Of a stretch of 64,000 bases of DNA, positions 1 to 10,700 are shown one piece after another. Position 1 is the stretch's first letter. Each line of letters begins with the position of its first letter. The position numbers and the translations under genes were made by a program. Below the pieces are notes generated by a model, which saw only the letters and a program-made list of their open reading frames with translations, was not told where the DNA came from and did not search any database. Source of the stretch: Streptococcus parasanguinis (lineage in GTDB: Bacteria > Bacillota > Bacilli > Lactobacillales > Streptococcaceae); contig CAJJKY010000009.1 of NCBI GenBank assembly GCA_905188195.1, forward strand, positions 1 through 64,000, given 5' to 3'.

Positions 1-137
1 TTCCAAAAGAAAAACGCGCCCAAACCTAGACACGAAAGTACAATACGCTTCTTTTAATTGATACGTTTTGTCCTCGGTAGGATTTTTATGAGTCGAGCTC
101 CCCTACTGTCTTAGGCAGTTTTTTCAAACCGTTAATT
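1..137 (-). promoter_or_regulatory. L10-type ribosomal protein leader of rplJ (gene starts outside the window)
   Basis: Read on the minus strand, this stretch contains CTGCCTAAGACAGTAGG, then TCCTACCGAGGAC, and ends in GTCTAGGTTTGGGCGCG followed by a T run and a GGAA that looks like a ribosome binding site at the very edge. Paired CAGTAGG/CCTACCG segments before a T-rich stretch are characteristic of the Firmicutes L10 leader, to which the L10(L12)4 complex binds to repress rplJ-rplL. The inference is that rplJ begins just left of base 1 and is read leftwards. The identification rests on recalled streptococcal rplJ leaders; no covariance model was run. Confidence 0.7.
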
Positions 138-166
138 AGTTTATCACATATAAAAAAAGAATGCAA
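138..166 (-). promoter_or_regulatory. Promoter of the rplJ leader
   Basis: On the minus strand there is a -35 TTGCAT, a 17-base spacer and a -10 TAAACT preceded by TGA (extended -10). It sits directly upstream of the L10-type leader, as expected for a strong ribosomal-protein promoter. Confidence 0.65.
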
Positions 167-194
167 GTACTTTTGCAAACTTTTTTTATATTTT

Positions 195-992
195 TTAATC
201 GTTGTAAAGACTCTTGATATTATTCAACCAAGCATAGGCTAGTCCCATTAGGACTCCTCCCCCTACCCAGTTGGCAAAGAAGGTTACGCTATAATGACGT
301 AAAATATTTAAAAACTCAAAATGTGGCAATTGGCTAGAAACTGAATTAAAACTTAATAATGAGAAGGAAGCAAAGTTTGCAGCCAAGTGTTCATTGGTCA
401 TAAAGACAAACATATAAATAGCAGAGAGAGCTAAGAGCACCTTCGCTGTTTCATCTTTGAAATATAGATAAGAGAGAATAGCAATATTTACAAAGATATT
501 GGCAATGACTCCTTCAAAGAAAACCACTTGATTGCTCCGTTGGAGTTTATTTTCTGCCACCGTAGCTAGGAATCCTTTTGGATCGATATGTGCAAAGGCA
601 GTGGTTTGATTGAACAGAAAAGCTACGATTAAAGCACCAATTAAATTAAAGAAGGTACAATAAAGAAGAATCTCCAAAGCTTTCTTCCAGTGAATTTTCT
701 TTAGATAGGTTCCCGCCGTCAAATACATCATATTTGAGGTGGTTAATTCCGCATTTAAGAATAAGAGGTAAACGAGCCCCCAGGCAAAGATGAATGGAAA
801 TAGAAAACGACCCGATCCAGGTACAAAGGTATTTAATAAGTCAGCTGCAACTGCTCCGACCGCCGTACTTAAAGTAAGAAATCCTCCAGCAAAAATAGAA
901 CGAACCGCATAACGAGTTTTGGATTTCTGATAAAGGTCCTCTTTCTTATTACAAGCAGCGCCTACTTTTTGAATGAAATTAGATTCAGACAT
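195..992 (-). CDS. Formate/nitrite transporter family protein
   Basis: This 265-residue integral membrane protein is the usual length for the FNT channel family, pentameric channels for formate, nitrite or related small anions. Six hydrophobic segments are visible, with the FNT-like stretch LNAELTTSNMMYL around residues 80-92 and further conserved segments near EGVIANIFVN (about 160) and FFANWVGGG (about 240). The ATG follows AAGGAG with good spacing, and an extended -10 (TGCTATAAT, 1028-1033) lies upstream. In a fermenting streptococcus that makes formate through pyruvate-formate lyase, formate export is a reasonable inference; the substrate cannot be read from sequence. It appears to be monocistronic. 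Confidence 0.85.
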   Translation of the reverse strand: MSESNFIQKVGAACNKKEDLYQKSKTRYAVRSIFAGGFLTLSTAVGAVAADLLNTFVPGSGRFLFPFIFAWGLVYLLFLNAELTTSNMMYLTAGTYLKKIHWKKALEILLYCTFFNLIGALIVAFLFNQTTAFAHIDPKGFLATVAENKLQRSNQVVFFEGVIANIFVNIAILSYLYFKDETAKVLLALSAIYMFVFMTNEHLAANFASFSLLSFNSVSSQLPHFEFLNILRHYSVTFFANWVGGGVLMGLAYAWLNNIKSLYND

Positions 993-1120
993 AAAAATCT
1001 CCTTATAAAATGTTTGTGAATAAAATCATTATAGCATAGAAAGAAGCCTTTGAAAAGGTTTTCAGGAAGAATTCTTAAATTCAAAATATATACGTTTTAA
1101 ATCATATACCAGGAAATAAT

Positions 1121-1148
1121 AAAAAACAGGCATTTGCCTGCTTTTCTT
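1121..1148 (-). terminator. Rho-independent terminator of the glucosaminidase gene
   Basis: CAGGCA-TT-TGCCTG (1127-1140) forms a tight hairpin which, on the minus strand, is followed by a T run. It begins just after the stop codon of the glucosaminidase gene. Confidence 0.8.
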
Positions 1149-1150
1149 TT

Positions 1151-1855
1151 TTAATAGTTTAAACGGTTCGCCCAAGCGATATCCAAATTCAAGATTTCTT
1201 GTGAAGTGAACTGTTGACGATATGGATTGTATACCGAACCAGTGATACCACCCTGAACATTTGGTGAATCATATTGAGTCAAATTATAGGTTTCAATGAT
1301 ATTATTGAGCTTTGCGTAGTAGCTAGTATCTGTCGCATAAACACCTGTCAAAGCTGCTGTTGCGTCTTGATAACTTGATGTGTTACTCTTCCAAGCACCT
1401 GCAAAATGTCCTTGTTTCAAAACTGCTACATAGTCTTGCAATGATTCATAGTAAGAAGGGTATGAACGGAAAGCATCATTAATCGTATACGCATTTCCAG
1501 CACCATCATCTTCCCAAGTTTGCATCACTGCAGATTGCCCAGCATAACTTCCTTTAATCCCAAAAAGATTGTAATGTGGATAAGAAGCCAAACCAGACTG
1601 TCCTGATCCACTTTCCAAGATCGCTTGTGCGATCATAACGGAAGCATAAAGATCATTCTCTTGACCAAGCTGACGAGCTGACTCACCAATTTGTGAGATG
1701 AAAGCTTCAGTTGGGTCCGAGTATGCTTGGTAAGTTCCATCATTAGCACCAACTGATGTTACGTGCTCGCTCATAGCAGCAGCAAATGTCCCCACCGCTA
1801 ATACAGAAACGAACAAACCAAATAATTTCGTTTTATTCCGTATTTTCTTTTTCAT
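1151..1855 (-). CDS. Secreted glucosaminidase-domain peptidoglycan hydrolase
   Basis: This 234-residue protein has a positively charged N terminus and a hydrophobic segment ending near AMSEHVTSVGA, so it is probably exported. The rest is a mannosyl-glycoprotein endo-beta-N-acetylglucosaminidase (LytG/FlgJ-like) domain: AQAILESGSGQSGLA carries the catalytic Glu, followed by YNLFGIKGSY and the FRSYPSYYESLQDYV segment typical of this family. It should cleave glycan strands in the wall. The start used is the ATG at 1855; a longer reading begins at a TTG six codons earlier, but that TTG overlaps the GGAG ribosome binding site. A WalR box upstream fits a cell-wall maintenance role. Confidence 0.85.
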   Translation of the reverse strand: MKKKIRNKTKLFGLFVSVLAVGTFAAAMSEHVTSVGANDGTYQAYSDPTEAFISQIGESARQLGQENDLYASVMIAQAILESGSGQSGLASYPHYNLFGIKGSYAGQSAVMQTWEDDGAGNAYTINDAFRSYPSYYESLQDYVAVLKQGHFAGAWKSNTSSYQDATAALTGVYATDTSYYAKLNNIIETYNLTQYDSPNVQGGITGSVYNPYRQQFTSQEILNLDIAWANRLNY

Positions 1856-1905
1856 AATACAATTTATCTCCAATTAATCTTTTATCATCTTTTATCTTTA
1901 TAGAG

Positions 1906-1911
1906 ATTATA
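1906..1911 (-). promoter_or_regulatory. Extended -10 promoter of the glucosaminidase gene
   Basis: TGGTATAAT on the minus strand is a perfect -10 with extended TG. No good -35 is seen at 17 bases (TTTGTT), consistent with dependence on an activator bound at the WalR box just upstream. Confidence 0.65.
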
Positions 1912-1943
1912 CCATATAAATAGAAGAAAACAAAGCCACTTAT

Positions 1944-1960
1944 ATTACACTTGTATTACA
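1944..1960 (-). promoter_or_regulatory. WalR (VicR) binding box
   Basis: On the minus strand the sequence is TGTAAT-ACAAG-TGTAAT, an exact match to the direct-repeat WalR consensus TGTWAY-N5-TGTWAY. It lies upstream of the weak -35 of the glucosaminidase promoter, the usual position for activation. Peptidoglycan hydrolases are the classic WalRK regulon in Firmicutes. Confidence 0.75.
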
Positions 1961-2004
1961 ATTGCGAGATAAATCCAAAACAAAAATGACATTTTCATGT
2001 CATT

Positions 2005-2607
2005 TCAATTTATTTCGTAAAACGCATTTTCCAAAATAGCATCCCATGACTTCTCTAGTCCTTCCTTGGTTACCGAAGAAAAGACAATGAAAGTGTCTGC
2101 TGGATCAAAATCTAGTTTTTTCTTAATGATGGATTCATGTTTGTTCCATTTTCCACGTGGAATCTTATCTGCCTTGGTCGCTACTAAGATCACAGGGATC
2201 TCATAATATTTTAAGAATTCATACATCTGAACATCATCTGCAGAAGGTTCATGACGAAAATCGACTAGGCTAACGACTGCTTTTAAGTTCTCACGACTGG
2301 TGAGGTATTCTTCAATCATCCGTCCCCACTTCTCGCGCTCTTTTTTAGAGACACGTGCATAGCCATAACCAGGTACGTCTACCAAACGGAGTTTATCATC
2401 GATATTGAAGAAATTTAGCAATTGGGTTTTTCCTGGTTTCCCAGATGTTCTGGCCAGGTTCTTTCGATTTAAGAGAGTATTAATAAAAGAAGACTTGCCG
2501 ACATTTGATCGACCGGCAAGTGCAACTTCTGGAATCTCATCTTGAGGATAATGACTCTTATTTGCAGCGCTTAAGAGGATATCCGCATTATGTGTGTTAA
2601 TTTCCAT
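2005..2607 (-). CDS. ysxC: Ribosome biogenesis GTPase YsxC/EngB
   Basis: This 200-residue GTPase belongs to the TrmE-Era-EngA-YihA family and acts in assembly of the 50S subunit. The G motifs are in order: G1 GRSNVGKSS (about residue 32), the family motif GKPGKTQLLNFF (G2), G3 DVPGYGYA, G4 TKADK and G5 FSSVTKEG. Length is normal. It starts 11 bases after the clpX stop, and the clpX-ysxC pair is a standard streptococcal operon. Essential in most Firmicutes studied. Confidence 0.97.
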   Translation of the reverse strand: MEINTHNADILLSAANKSHYPQDEIPEVALAGRSNVGKSSFINTLLNRKNLARTSGKPGKTQLLNFFNIDDKLRLVDVPGYGYARVSKKEREKWGRMIEEYLTSRENLKAVVSLVDFRHEPSADDVQMYEFLKYYEIPVILVATKADKIPRGKWNKHESIIKKKLDFDPADTFIVFSSVTKEGLEKSWDAILENAFYEIN

Positions 2608-2618
2608 ATTTTATCTTT

Positions 2619-3851
2619 CTAGGCTGTTTCGAGAATTGGTTTTTCAGTTCCATCTACAGCTTCTTTTGTGATTCGAACAAGTTTGACATCCTCTTGACTT
2701 GGAATTTCAAACATGACATCCATCATGGTTTCTTCGATAATCGAGCGAAGTCCACGAGCCCCTGTTTTTCTTTCGATAGCTTTATTCGCAATCTCTTGAA
2801 GGGCTTCATCGTCAAATTCCAATTCAACATTATCATAAGAGAGCAAGGTTTGGTATTGTTTTACCAAGGCATTGCGTGGCTCTTTTAGAATACGGACAAG
2901 GTCGTCAACCGTCAATTGCTCAAGAGCCGCAAAGACTGGAAGACGTCCTATCAATTCTGGGATAATTCCAAATTTTTGAATGTCTTCTGCTACAATTTCT
3001 TGCATGTAAGAACTGGATTCATCAATGGCTTTGTTATTCTTACCAAAACCGATGACTTTTTCACCGAGACGTTGCTTAACAATTTCTTCGATCCCATCAA
3101 AGGCTCCTCCTACGATGAAGAGAATATTCTTGGTATCTACTTGGATCATCTCTTGTTGAGGGTGTTTGCGTCCCCCTTGAGGTGGAACACTAGCAACAGT
3201 CCCTTCGATAATTTTCAAGAGGGCTTGTTGCACTCCTTCACCAGAAACGTCACGTGTGATCGAGACATTTTCACTTTTCTTAGCAATCTTATCGATTTCA
3301 TCGACATAAATAATGCCACGTTCTGCACGCTCAATATTGAAATCCGCTGCCTGAAGAAGTTTTAAGAGAATATTTTCAACGTCCTCTCCCACATAACCAG
3401 CTTCTGTCAAGGCTGTTGCATCTGCAATAGCAAATGGAACATTCAGGCTACGAGCCAAGGTTTGGGCTAAGAAAGTCTTACCTGAACCAGTAGGTCCAAT
3501 CATGAGGATGTTTGATTTTTGCAATTCAACATCCGTCTCGTCTTCGCGTGTATCGTGGAAGTTGATGCGTTTGTAGTGGTTGTATACCGCTACTGCAAGG
3601 GCACGTTTAGCCCGATCTTGACCGATGACATAGTGGTTCAAGATATTGAGCAATTCGATTGGTTTTGGAACTTCACTAAGGTCAGCTAGGACTTCTTCAG
3701 CAAGCTCCTCGCGGATGATTTCTTGAGCTAACTCTACACATTCATTACAGATAAACGCATTGTTCCCTGCAATGATTTTTTGGACTTCATCTTGACTCTT
3801 TCCGCAAAATGAGCAATAAACCATCATATCATTGTTTTGATTCGTTGGCAT
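2619..3851 (-). CDS. clpX: ATP-dependent Clp protease ATP-binding subunit ClpX
   Basis: This 410-residue AAA+ unfoldase feeds substrates to ClpP. The N-terminal zinc-binding domain has CSFCGKS and CNEC (residues about 13-40); Walker A is GPTGSGKT (about 118), Walker B is VDEIDK, and an IGFG loop for ClpP docking lies in the middle of the protein. Sensor 2 falls in the GARGLRSI segment. Length and all motifs are intact. It is followed by ysxC and preceded by a conserved small ORF and folA. Confidence 0.98.
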   Translation of the reverse strand: MPTNQNNDMMVYCSFCGKSQDEVQKIIAGNNAFICNECVELAQEIIREELAEEVLADLSEVPKPIELLNILNHYVIGQDRAKRALAVAVYNHYKRINFHDTREDETDVELQKSNILMIGPTGSGKTFLAQTLARSLNVPFAIADATALTEAGYVGEDVENILLKLLQAADFNIERAERGIIYVDEIDKIAKKSENVSITRDVSGEGVQQALLKIIEGTVASVPPQGGRKHPQQEMIQVDTKNILFIVGGAFDGIEEIVKQRLGEKVIGFGKNNKAIDESSSYMQEIVAEDIQKFGIIPELIGRLPVFAALEQLTVDDLVRILKEPRNALVKQYQTLLSYDNVELEFDDEALQEIANKAIERKTGARGLRSIIEETMMDVMFEIPSQEDVKLVRITKEAVDGTEKPILETA

Positions 3852-3889
3852 GTATTTCCTCTTTCTGTCATTTTCTGTTTCTATTTAGT

Positions 3890-4060
3890 TTAAAATAAGG
3901 TCATGTAAAAGGCGTGAATAGAATTTACAAGATTGGTAAAAGCATTTAGTAAGAATAAAATAGCGAGGCCAAACCGTTTTTTACGAAAGGTTTGTAAGGC
4001 GCAAATCAAACAGATGACACATAGGACAGCTGTAAAAAAACCAAAGACACTTCGCTCCAT
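3890..4060 (-). CDS. Small conserved membrane protein between folA and clpX
   Basis: A 56-codon ORF (begins MERSVFGFFTAVLC, ends AFYMTLF) starts with an ATG overlapping the folA stop by one base (TAATG), so it is translationally coupled to folA. It has two hydrophobic segments separated by a basic turn (FRKKRFG), suggesting a two-pass membrane hairpin. Streptococci commonly carry a small ORF at this position; the function is unknown. The coupling, lack of gaps and hydrophobic pattern support it being a real gene although it is short. Confidence 0.75.
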   Translation of the reverse strand: MERSVFGFFTAVLCVICLICALQTFRKKRFGLAILFLLNAFTNLVNSIHAFYMTLF

Positions 4061-4569
4061 TAGTCTAAATCCTTTCTCTTATAATAGTTGACCGTAAAAT
4101 CATATGGGTTCTTCTCATCTTTCGGATGATGGACTTGACGGACTCTTTCATAGCGGTTCTCTTCAAATGTTGGTGCCAATGTATCTCCATCAATCGTTGC
4201 ATGAATCATGGTCTGGATCAATTCTTCTAACTGGTCAGAGAAGAGCTTTAAAATCTGACTGCCTCCAATAATGTAAAGATTCTTCTCTTGGTTCTGGTAC
4301 CACTCCAAGACTTCTTCTTTGCTGTGCATGACGAGTACAGCATCGTTTTCAGGATCATAGGCTTGATCTTGCGTTAAGATAATGCTGGTCCGACCTGGTA
4401 GAACCCTTTTATTCATACCATCAAAGGTCACTCTTCCCATAAGAATTGCTTGTCCCATGGTTGTTTCTTTGAAATGCTGAAGCTCAGCTGGCAGATGCCA
4501 AGGCATGACTTGGTCTTTTCCAATAATGCCATTTTCAGTTTGAGCCCAGATACCAATTATCTTTTTCAT
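4060..4569 (-). CDS. folA: Dihydrofolate reductase
   Basis: This 169-residue enzyme reduces dihydrofolate to tetrahydrofolate with NADPH. MPWHLPAELQHFK contains the Trp and the acidic active-site residue (Glu29), followed by MGRVTFDGM and the NLYIIGG nucleotide-binding segment. The residue equivalent to pneumococcal Ile100 is Ile (position 101), so the classic I100L trimethoprim-resistance change is absent. thyA, which generates its substrate, lies 9 kb away rather than adjacent. The downstream small ORF and clpX read in the same direction. Confidence 0.96.
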   Translation of the reverse strand: MKKIIGIWAQTENGIIGKDQVMPWHLPAELQHFKETTMGQAILMGRVTFDGMNKRVLPGRTSIILTQDQAYDPENDAVLVMHSKEEVLEWYQNQEKNLYIIGGSQILKLFSDQLEELIQTMIHATIDGDTLAPTFEENRYERVRQVHHPKDEKNPYDFTVNYYKRKDLD

Positions 4570-4670
4570 TCTCTCATCCTTTACACTGATACTTCTATTT
4601 TATCAAATTTTCTTATAAAAGACTGATTTCAACTATCTAGTTTGGAGGATATTTTTTAAAATACAAACAG

Positions 4671-4699
4671 AAAAAACCGCGAGATTTTCGCGGTTTTTC
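4671..4699. terminator. Bidirectional-looking terminator downstream of the CshA-like gene
   Basis: AAAACCGCGA and TCGCGGTTTT form a 10-bp stem with a short loop, flanked by A and T runs on both sides. It follows the stop codon of the giant surface-protein gene on the minus strand. Confidence 0.85.
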
Positions 4700-4715
4700 T
4701 TAGCCACAAGTTAGG

Positions 4716-7700
4716 TTAGTCTTCTTTTTTGCGTTTTGCAAATCCGAATAATGAGAGACCTGCTAAAGCACTAAAGATTGCAAGACCAGCAGTAGAAGAT
4801 TCTTTTGTTCCTGTGTTTGGAAGTTGTGCAGTAGGATTTTGTGGATCAATATACTTCACTTCTTCTTTCGTTTCTGGAACGACAGGAATCGTTGGTTCTT
4901 CTGGTTTTGGTTGTGGAGTAGGTTGTGGTTGTGGTTCTGGTGTTGGTTGCGGTTGTGGAGTAGGCTGTGGCTGTGGCTCTGGTGTCGGAGTTGGATCCGG
5001 CATTGGAGTTGGTGTCACAGTCTTCTTGTAGATATGTTGAGTGTTTCCATCTTTATCTACAACAGTCTTCACGAAGTCATAACCTGGGATATCTTTCTTC
5101 GGTTGTTCCCCATCTTCTGTTGGGTTACCTGGGATTGGGTCCCCATTTTCGTCTACATATGAAGTCGTAACTTTTTCATAGACGTGTTCAGTATCACCAT
5201 TAGGCAATTTCTTCGTTTCCACAAAGCGGTAACCTGGAATTTCAGCTTTTGGTTCTTCTCCATCAACTGTAGGATATCCTGGGATTTCCTTACCTTCTTT
5301 ATCAACAAACTTAGTGATTGGAAGGACAGTTGGTGTGTAAGTTGCGGAAGCTTTGGTTCCGTTCACATCTTCGCGAACCACTGTTACAGCTGGTGCAGTT
5401 CCAGTAAATTCAGGTTCTGGAGTGAAGGTTACAGTTCCGTCTGCTGCCACTGTGTAAGTACCAACACCTGGAATGGTCTTCGTAGTTGAACCATCTTCAA
5501 ATGTTGCTGGAACTTTGTCATTCATTGGTACACGGCTATCACCTTCTGTGAAGGTTGGTTTGCCTGTTTGGGTTTGACCCTTCTTACCAATTGAAGTAAC
5601 TGGTTCTGCAGTTGGTGTAACTGGTGTTACAGTTGGTGTGTAAGTAGCAGTAATTGGTGTACCGTTCTTATCAACACGTTTCACGGTTACGCCTGTACCT
5701 GTTCCTGTGAATGATTTTTCTGGTACAAAGGTTACGGTTCCGTCTGGAGAAACGGTGTAAGTTCCTTCTCCTGGAATAACTTTAGTAGTTGATCCATCTT
5801 CAAAGGTTGCAGGCACATCATCATCCATTGGTACACTTGGGTTACCAGGCGTGAAGCTTGGCTTACCTGTCTGTGTTTGACCTTGGATATCTGTTGATGT
5901 AGCAGGATCAGCTGTTGGTGTCACAGGTGTAACAGTTGGTGTGTAAGTTGCGGAAGCTTTGGTTCCGTTCTTATCTTCACGAACCACAGTTACAGCTGGT
6001 GCAGTTCCGACGAATGATTTTTCAGGTACAAATGTCACTGTTCCGTCTGGGGCTACAGTATAAGTACCAACACCTTCAACTGTCTTCGTAGTTGAACCAT
6101 CGTCAAATGTTGCTGGAACATCATCGTTCATTGGCACACGGCTGTCGCCTTCAGTAAATACAGGCTTACCAGTTTGTGTCGCACCTTGGATGTCTGTAGA
6201 TGTTGCTGGCTTAGCTGTTGGAGTTACTGGTGTAACTGTTGGTGTATAGGTTGCAGTAACTGGAGTACCGTTCTTATCAACACGTTTCACTGTTACGCCT
6301 GTACCTGTTCCTGTGAATGATTTTTCTGGTACAAAGGTTACGGTTCCGTCTGGAGCAACTGTGTAAGTTCCTTCACCTGGAATAACTTTTGTTGTTGAAC
6401 CATCTTCAAAGGTAGCTGGTACATCATCATCCATTGGGATAGCAGGGTTACCAGGTGTGAAGCTTGGTGTACCTGTTTGAGTTTGACCTTGGATGTCTGT
6501 AGATGTTGCAGGATCAGCAGTTGGTACAACTGGAGTGATCTTAGGTGTGTAAGTTGTCTCAGCAACAGTTCCGTTTGTATCTTTACCTTGAACCTTAACT
6601 GGAACCACATCACCTGAGTATGATTTATCCGTTGGTGTGAAGGTCACAACACCTGTTTCTTTATCAACGGTGAAGGTACCGATCACATCACCTGCTGGTG
6701 ATTTCGCTTCTACTGATGCTGCTGGCTGACCATTTTCGTCAAGAAGAGTAATGGTATCCTTGTCGATTGGTGCAACTGGGTCACCTTCAGTGAAGGTGAC
6801 AGTTCCAGTTTGAACCACACCTTGAGGTGCTTCTGATTCAGCTGGAGTCGCTGTTGGAGTTACTGGTGTTACAGTTGGTGTGTACTTAGCAGTAACTGGA
6901 GTACCGTTCTTATCGACACGTTTCACCGTTACGCCTGTACTTTCTCCTGTGAATGATTTTTCTGGAACAAATGTTACGGTTCCGTCTGGAGCAACAGTGT
7001 AAGTACCTTCACCTGGAATTGTCTTGGTTGTTGAGCCATCTTCAAAGGTTGCAGGTGTATCATCATCCATTGGGACATTTGGATTACCTGGTGTGAAGGT
7101 TGGAGTACCTGTTTGCGTTTGACCTTGTTTGTCAGTAGATGTTGTATCTTCTGCAGTTGGTGTAACTGGTGTTACGGTTGGTGTATATGTCGCAGAAGCT
7201 TTTGTTCCGTTCTTATCTTCACGAACCACTGTTACAGCTGGAGCAGTTCCAACGAATGATTTTTCTGGTACGAAGGTTACTGTACCGTCTGCTGCTACTG
7301 TGTAAGTACCAACACCATCTACAGTCTTCGTAGTTGAGCCATCATCGAAGGTTGCTGGAACATCATCGTTCATAGGCACACGGCTGTCGCCTTCGGTGAA
7401 TTTAGGTTTACCAGTTTGAGTCGCACCTTGGATATCTGTTGATTCAGCTGGTGTTGCAGTTGGTGTTACTGGTGTCACAGTTGGAGTGTACTTAGCTGTG
7501 ATTTCAGTACCGTTCTTATCCACGCGTTTTACTGTTACGCCTGAAGCAGTTCCAGTAAATGATTTCTCAGGTACGAATGTCACTGTTCCGTCTGGAGAAA
7601 CAGTGTAAGTTCCTTCGCCATCTACTGTCTTAGTGGTTGAACCATCTTCGAAGGTAGCTGGAGTATCTTCATCGATTGGAACATTTGGATTTCCTTCGGT

Positions 7701-10700
7701 GAAGGTTGGTTTACCAGATTGTGTTTGACCTTGAATATCTGTCGATGTAGCATCTTCAGAAGTTGGAACAACTGGAGTAATCTTCGGTGTATAAGTTGTT
7801 TCAACTGTAGTTCCATTTGTATCAGCTGCCTGAACCTTAACTGGGACAACATCACCTGAATAAGATTTATCTGTCGGTGTGAAAGTAACTACACCTGTAT
7901 CTTTATCAACTGTGAAAGTACCAATTTCTTTACCTTCTGGTGACTTAGCAACTACAGATGCTGCTGGTTGACCATTTTCATCAAGAAGAGTAATCGAATT
8001 CTTGTTAATTGGAGCTACTTCATCACCTTCAGTGAAGGTTACAGTTCCAGTTTGAACAAGACCTTGAGGTCCAGTAGATTCAGCTGGTGTTGCAGTTGGA
8101 GTTACTGGAGTTACAGTTGGTGTGTAAGTTGCAGAAGCTTTTGTTCCGTTCTTATCTTCACGAACAACTGTTACGGCTGGTGCTTTACCTGTGAATGATT
8201 TTTCAGGTACAAAGGTTACAGTTCCGTCTGCTGCTACTGTGTAAGTACCAACGCCATCTACTGTCTTGGTAGTTGAGCCATCGTCGAAAGTAGCTGGAAC
8301 GTCATCGTTCATTGGTACTCGGCTGTCGCCTTCAGTAAATTCAGGCTTACCTGTTTGAGTTTGACCTTGCTTACCTGTTGTTTCAACTGGTGTCGCTGTC
8401 GGTGTGACAGGAGTTACAGTTGGTGTATAAGTTGCAGAAGCTTTTGTTCCGTTCTTATCTTCGCGAACAACCGTCACTGCTGGAGCAGTACCAGTAAATG
8501 ATTTCTCAGGTACGAATGTCACTGTTCCGTCTGCTGCTACTGTGTAAGTACCAACTCCATCAACTGTCTTGGTAGTTGAGCCATCATCAAATGTGGCTGG
8601 AACATCATCATTCATTGGCACACGGCTGTTGCCTTCAGTAAATACAGGTTTACCTGTTTGTGTAGCACCTTGGATATCAGTTGATTCAGCTGGTGTCGCT
8701 GTCGGTGTGACAGGAGTTACAGTTGGTGTGTACGTTGCAGACGCCTTAGTTCCATTCTTATCTTCACGAACAACTGTTACTGCTGGTGCTTTACCTGTGA
8801 ATGATTTCTCAGGAACAAAGGTTACTGTTCCGTCTGCTGCTACTGTGTAAGTACCAACGCCTTCAACTGTCTTAGTTGTTGATCCATCGTCGAAGGTTGC
8901 TGGAACATCTTCGTTGATTTCAACAGTTTTTTCAACGCCATCAACTGTTACAGTTCCACCCTTGAATTCAGGTTTACCTGTTTGAGTAGCACCTTGAATG
9001 TCTGTTGTTTCTGCTGGTGTAGCAGTCGGTGTGACTGGTTTTACGGTTGGTGTGTAGGTTGCAGATGCTTTTGTTCCGTTCTTATCTTCGCGAACAACTG
9101 TCACGGCTGGTGCAGTTCCGACGAATGATTTTTCTGGTACGAAGGTTACTGTTCCATCTGCTGCTACTGTGTAGGTACCAACTCCTTCAACTGTCTTAGT
9201 TGTTGAACCATCATCAAATGTTGCTGGAACATCTTCGTTGATTGGTACACGGCTATCACCTGCAGTAAATTCAGGTTTACCTGTTTGAGTGGCACCTTGG
9301 ATATCTGTTGTTTCAACTGGTGTAGCTGTCGGTGTGACTGGTGTAACTGTTGGTGTGTAAGTAGCTGATGCTTTTGTTCCGTTCTTATCTTCACGAACAA
9401 CGGTTACAGCTGGAGCTGTACCAACGAATGATTTTTCAGGAACAAATGTAACTGTACCATCAGCTGCTACTGTGTATGTACCAACACCTTCAACGGTCTT
9501 AGTTGTTGAGCCATCGTCAAATGTTGCTGGAACATCTTCATTGATTTCAACAGTCTTCTCAACGCCATCAACCGTTACAGTTCCACCCTTGAATTCAGGT
9601 TTACCTGTTTGAGTAGCACCTTGAATATCAGTGGTTTCAGCTGGTGTAGCTGTTGGTGTTACTGGAACGATTTCAGGTGTGTAGGTTGTATCTACCTTGA
9701 TACCATTTGAGCTTTCAGCTTGAACTTTAACTGGAGTCACTTTACCAGTATAAGATTTATCAGTTGGTGTGAAGGTTACTTGACCTGTTGCTGGATCAAT
9801 AGAGAACGTACCGATTTCAGTTGTTCCATCTGCCGCATAAGCTGGTGTGCTTGAAACTTCGTTACCATCTTTATCCAACAATGTGTAGCTATTGTCTTTA
9901 ATAGTGACTTCTTTGTCTTTACCATTTACAGAAACAGTTGTACCCGCAAAGGTTGGTGTACCTGTTTGAGTCGCACCTTGGATATCTTTTGAAGTTGCAG
10001 GGTTTGCAGTTGGAACTGCTGGCACAACAGTTGGTGTGTAGGCCGCATCTGAAGTAATGGTTGCAGTCTTACCATTAGCATTTGTAATAGTAGCAGTTGC
10101 CTGAACAGTTACTCCTTTTGCAGTACCAACAAAGTCTTTTTCAGGTGTGAAGGTCACCGCTCCTGTAGTAGGATCGATTGTATAGCTACCTTCACCTGCC
10201 ACAGTCACAGTTGTCTCATCTGTAGGTTGGCCTGTCGCTGGATCTACCAATTTCTTGCTTGTGATTTTCGCAGTCTTGTCGTTACTCAAATCAAAAGTTG
10301 GTGTTTGTGTTTGAGGAACGTTTTGAACATCCGCAGAAACCTTGTCTGTAGGAGTCACTGTGATTGGAGTAACCGTTGGTGTGTACTTAGCGGTTGCTGT
10401 CTTAAGGTATTCATCACGGACGGTACCGTCTTTATCTTTTCCGACAGGAGCTGTTACAGATACGGTAACACCTTGAGCTGTACCTGTGAATCCTGGTTCT
10501 GGAACAAAGGTTACTTTACCAGTAGCATCATCAATGCTGTATGTTCCTTCACCTGCTACTGTTACAGAGGTGGCATTAGTTACTTGACCAGTCGCTGGGT
10601 CCACCAATTTAGCAGGGTATTCCAAGCTTGGAGTGACAGAGATCTTTTCGCCATTAGCATTCGTTGTAGTTGTGTTAAAGGTTGGTGTACCAGTTTGAGT

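Noticed and set aside
4729..5170. Plus-strand open frames rich in Gly/Cys/Val (GVGCGCGSGVG-like) antisense to the adhesin's Pro-rich tail.
   Set aside because: A by-product of the Pro/Gln/Glu repeat codons on the minus strand.
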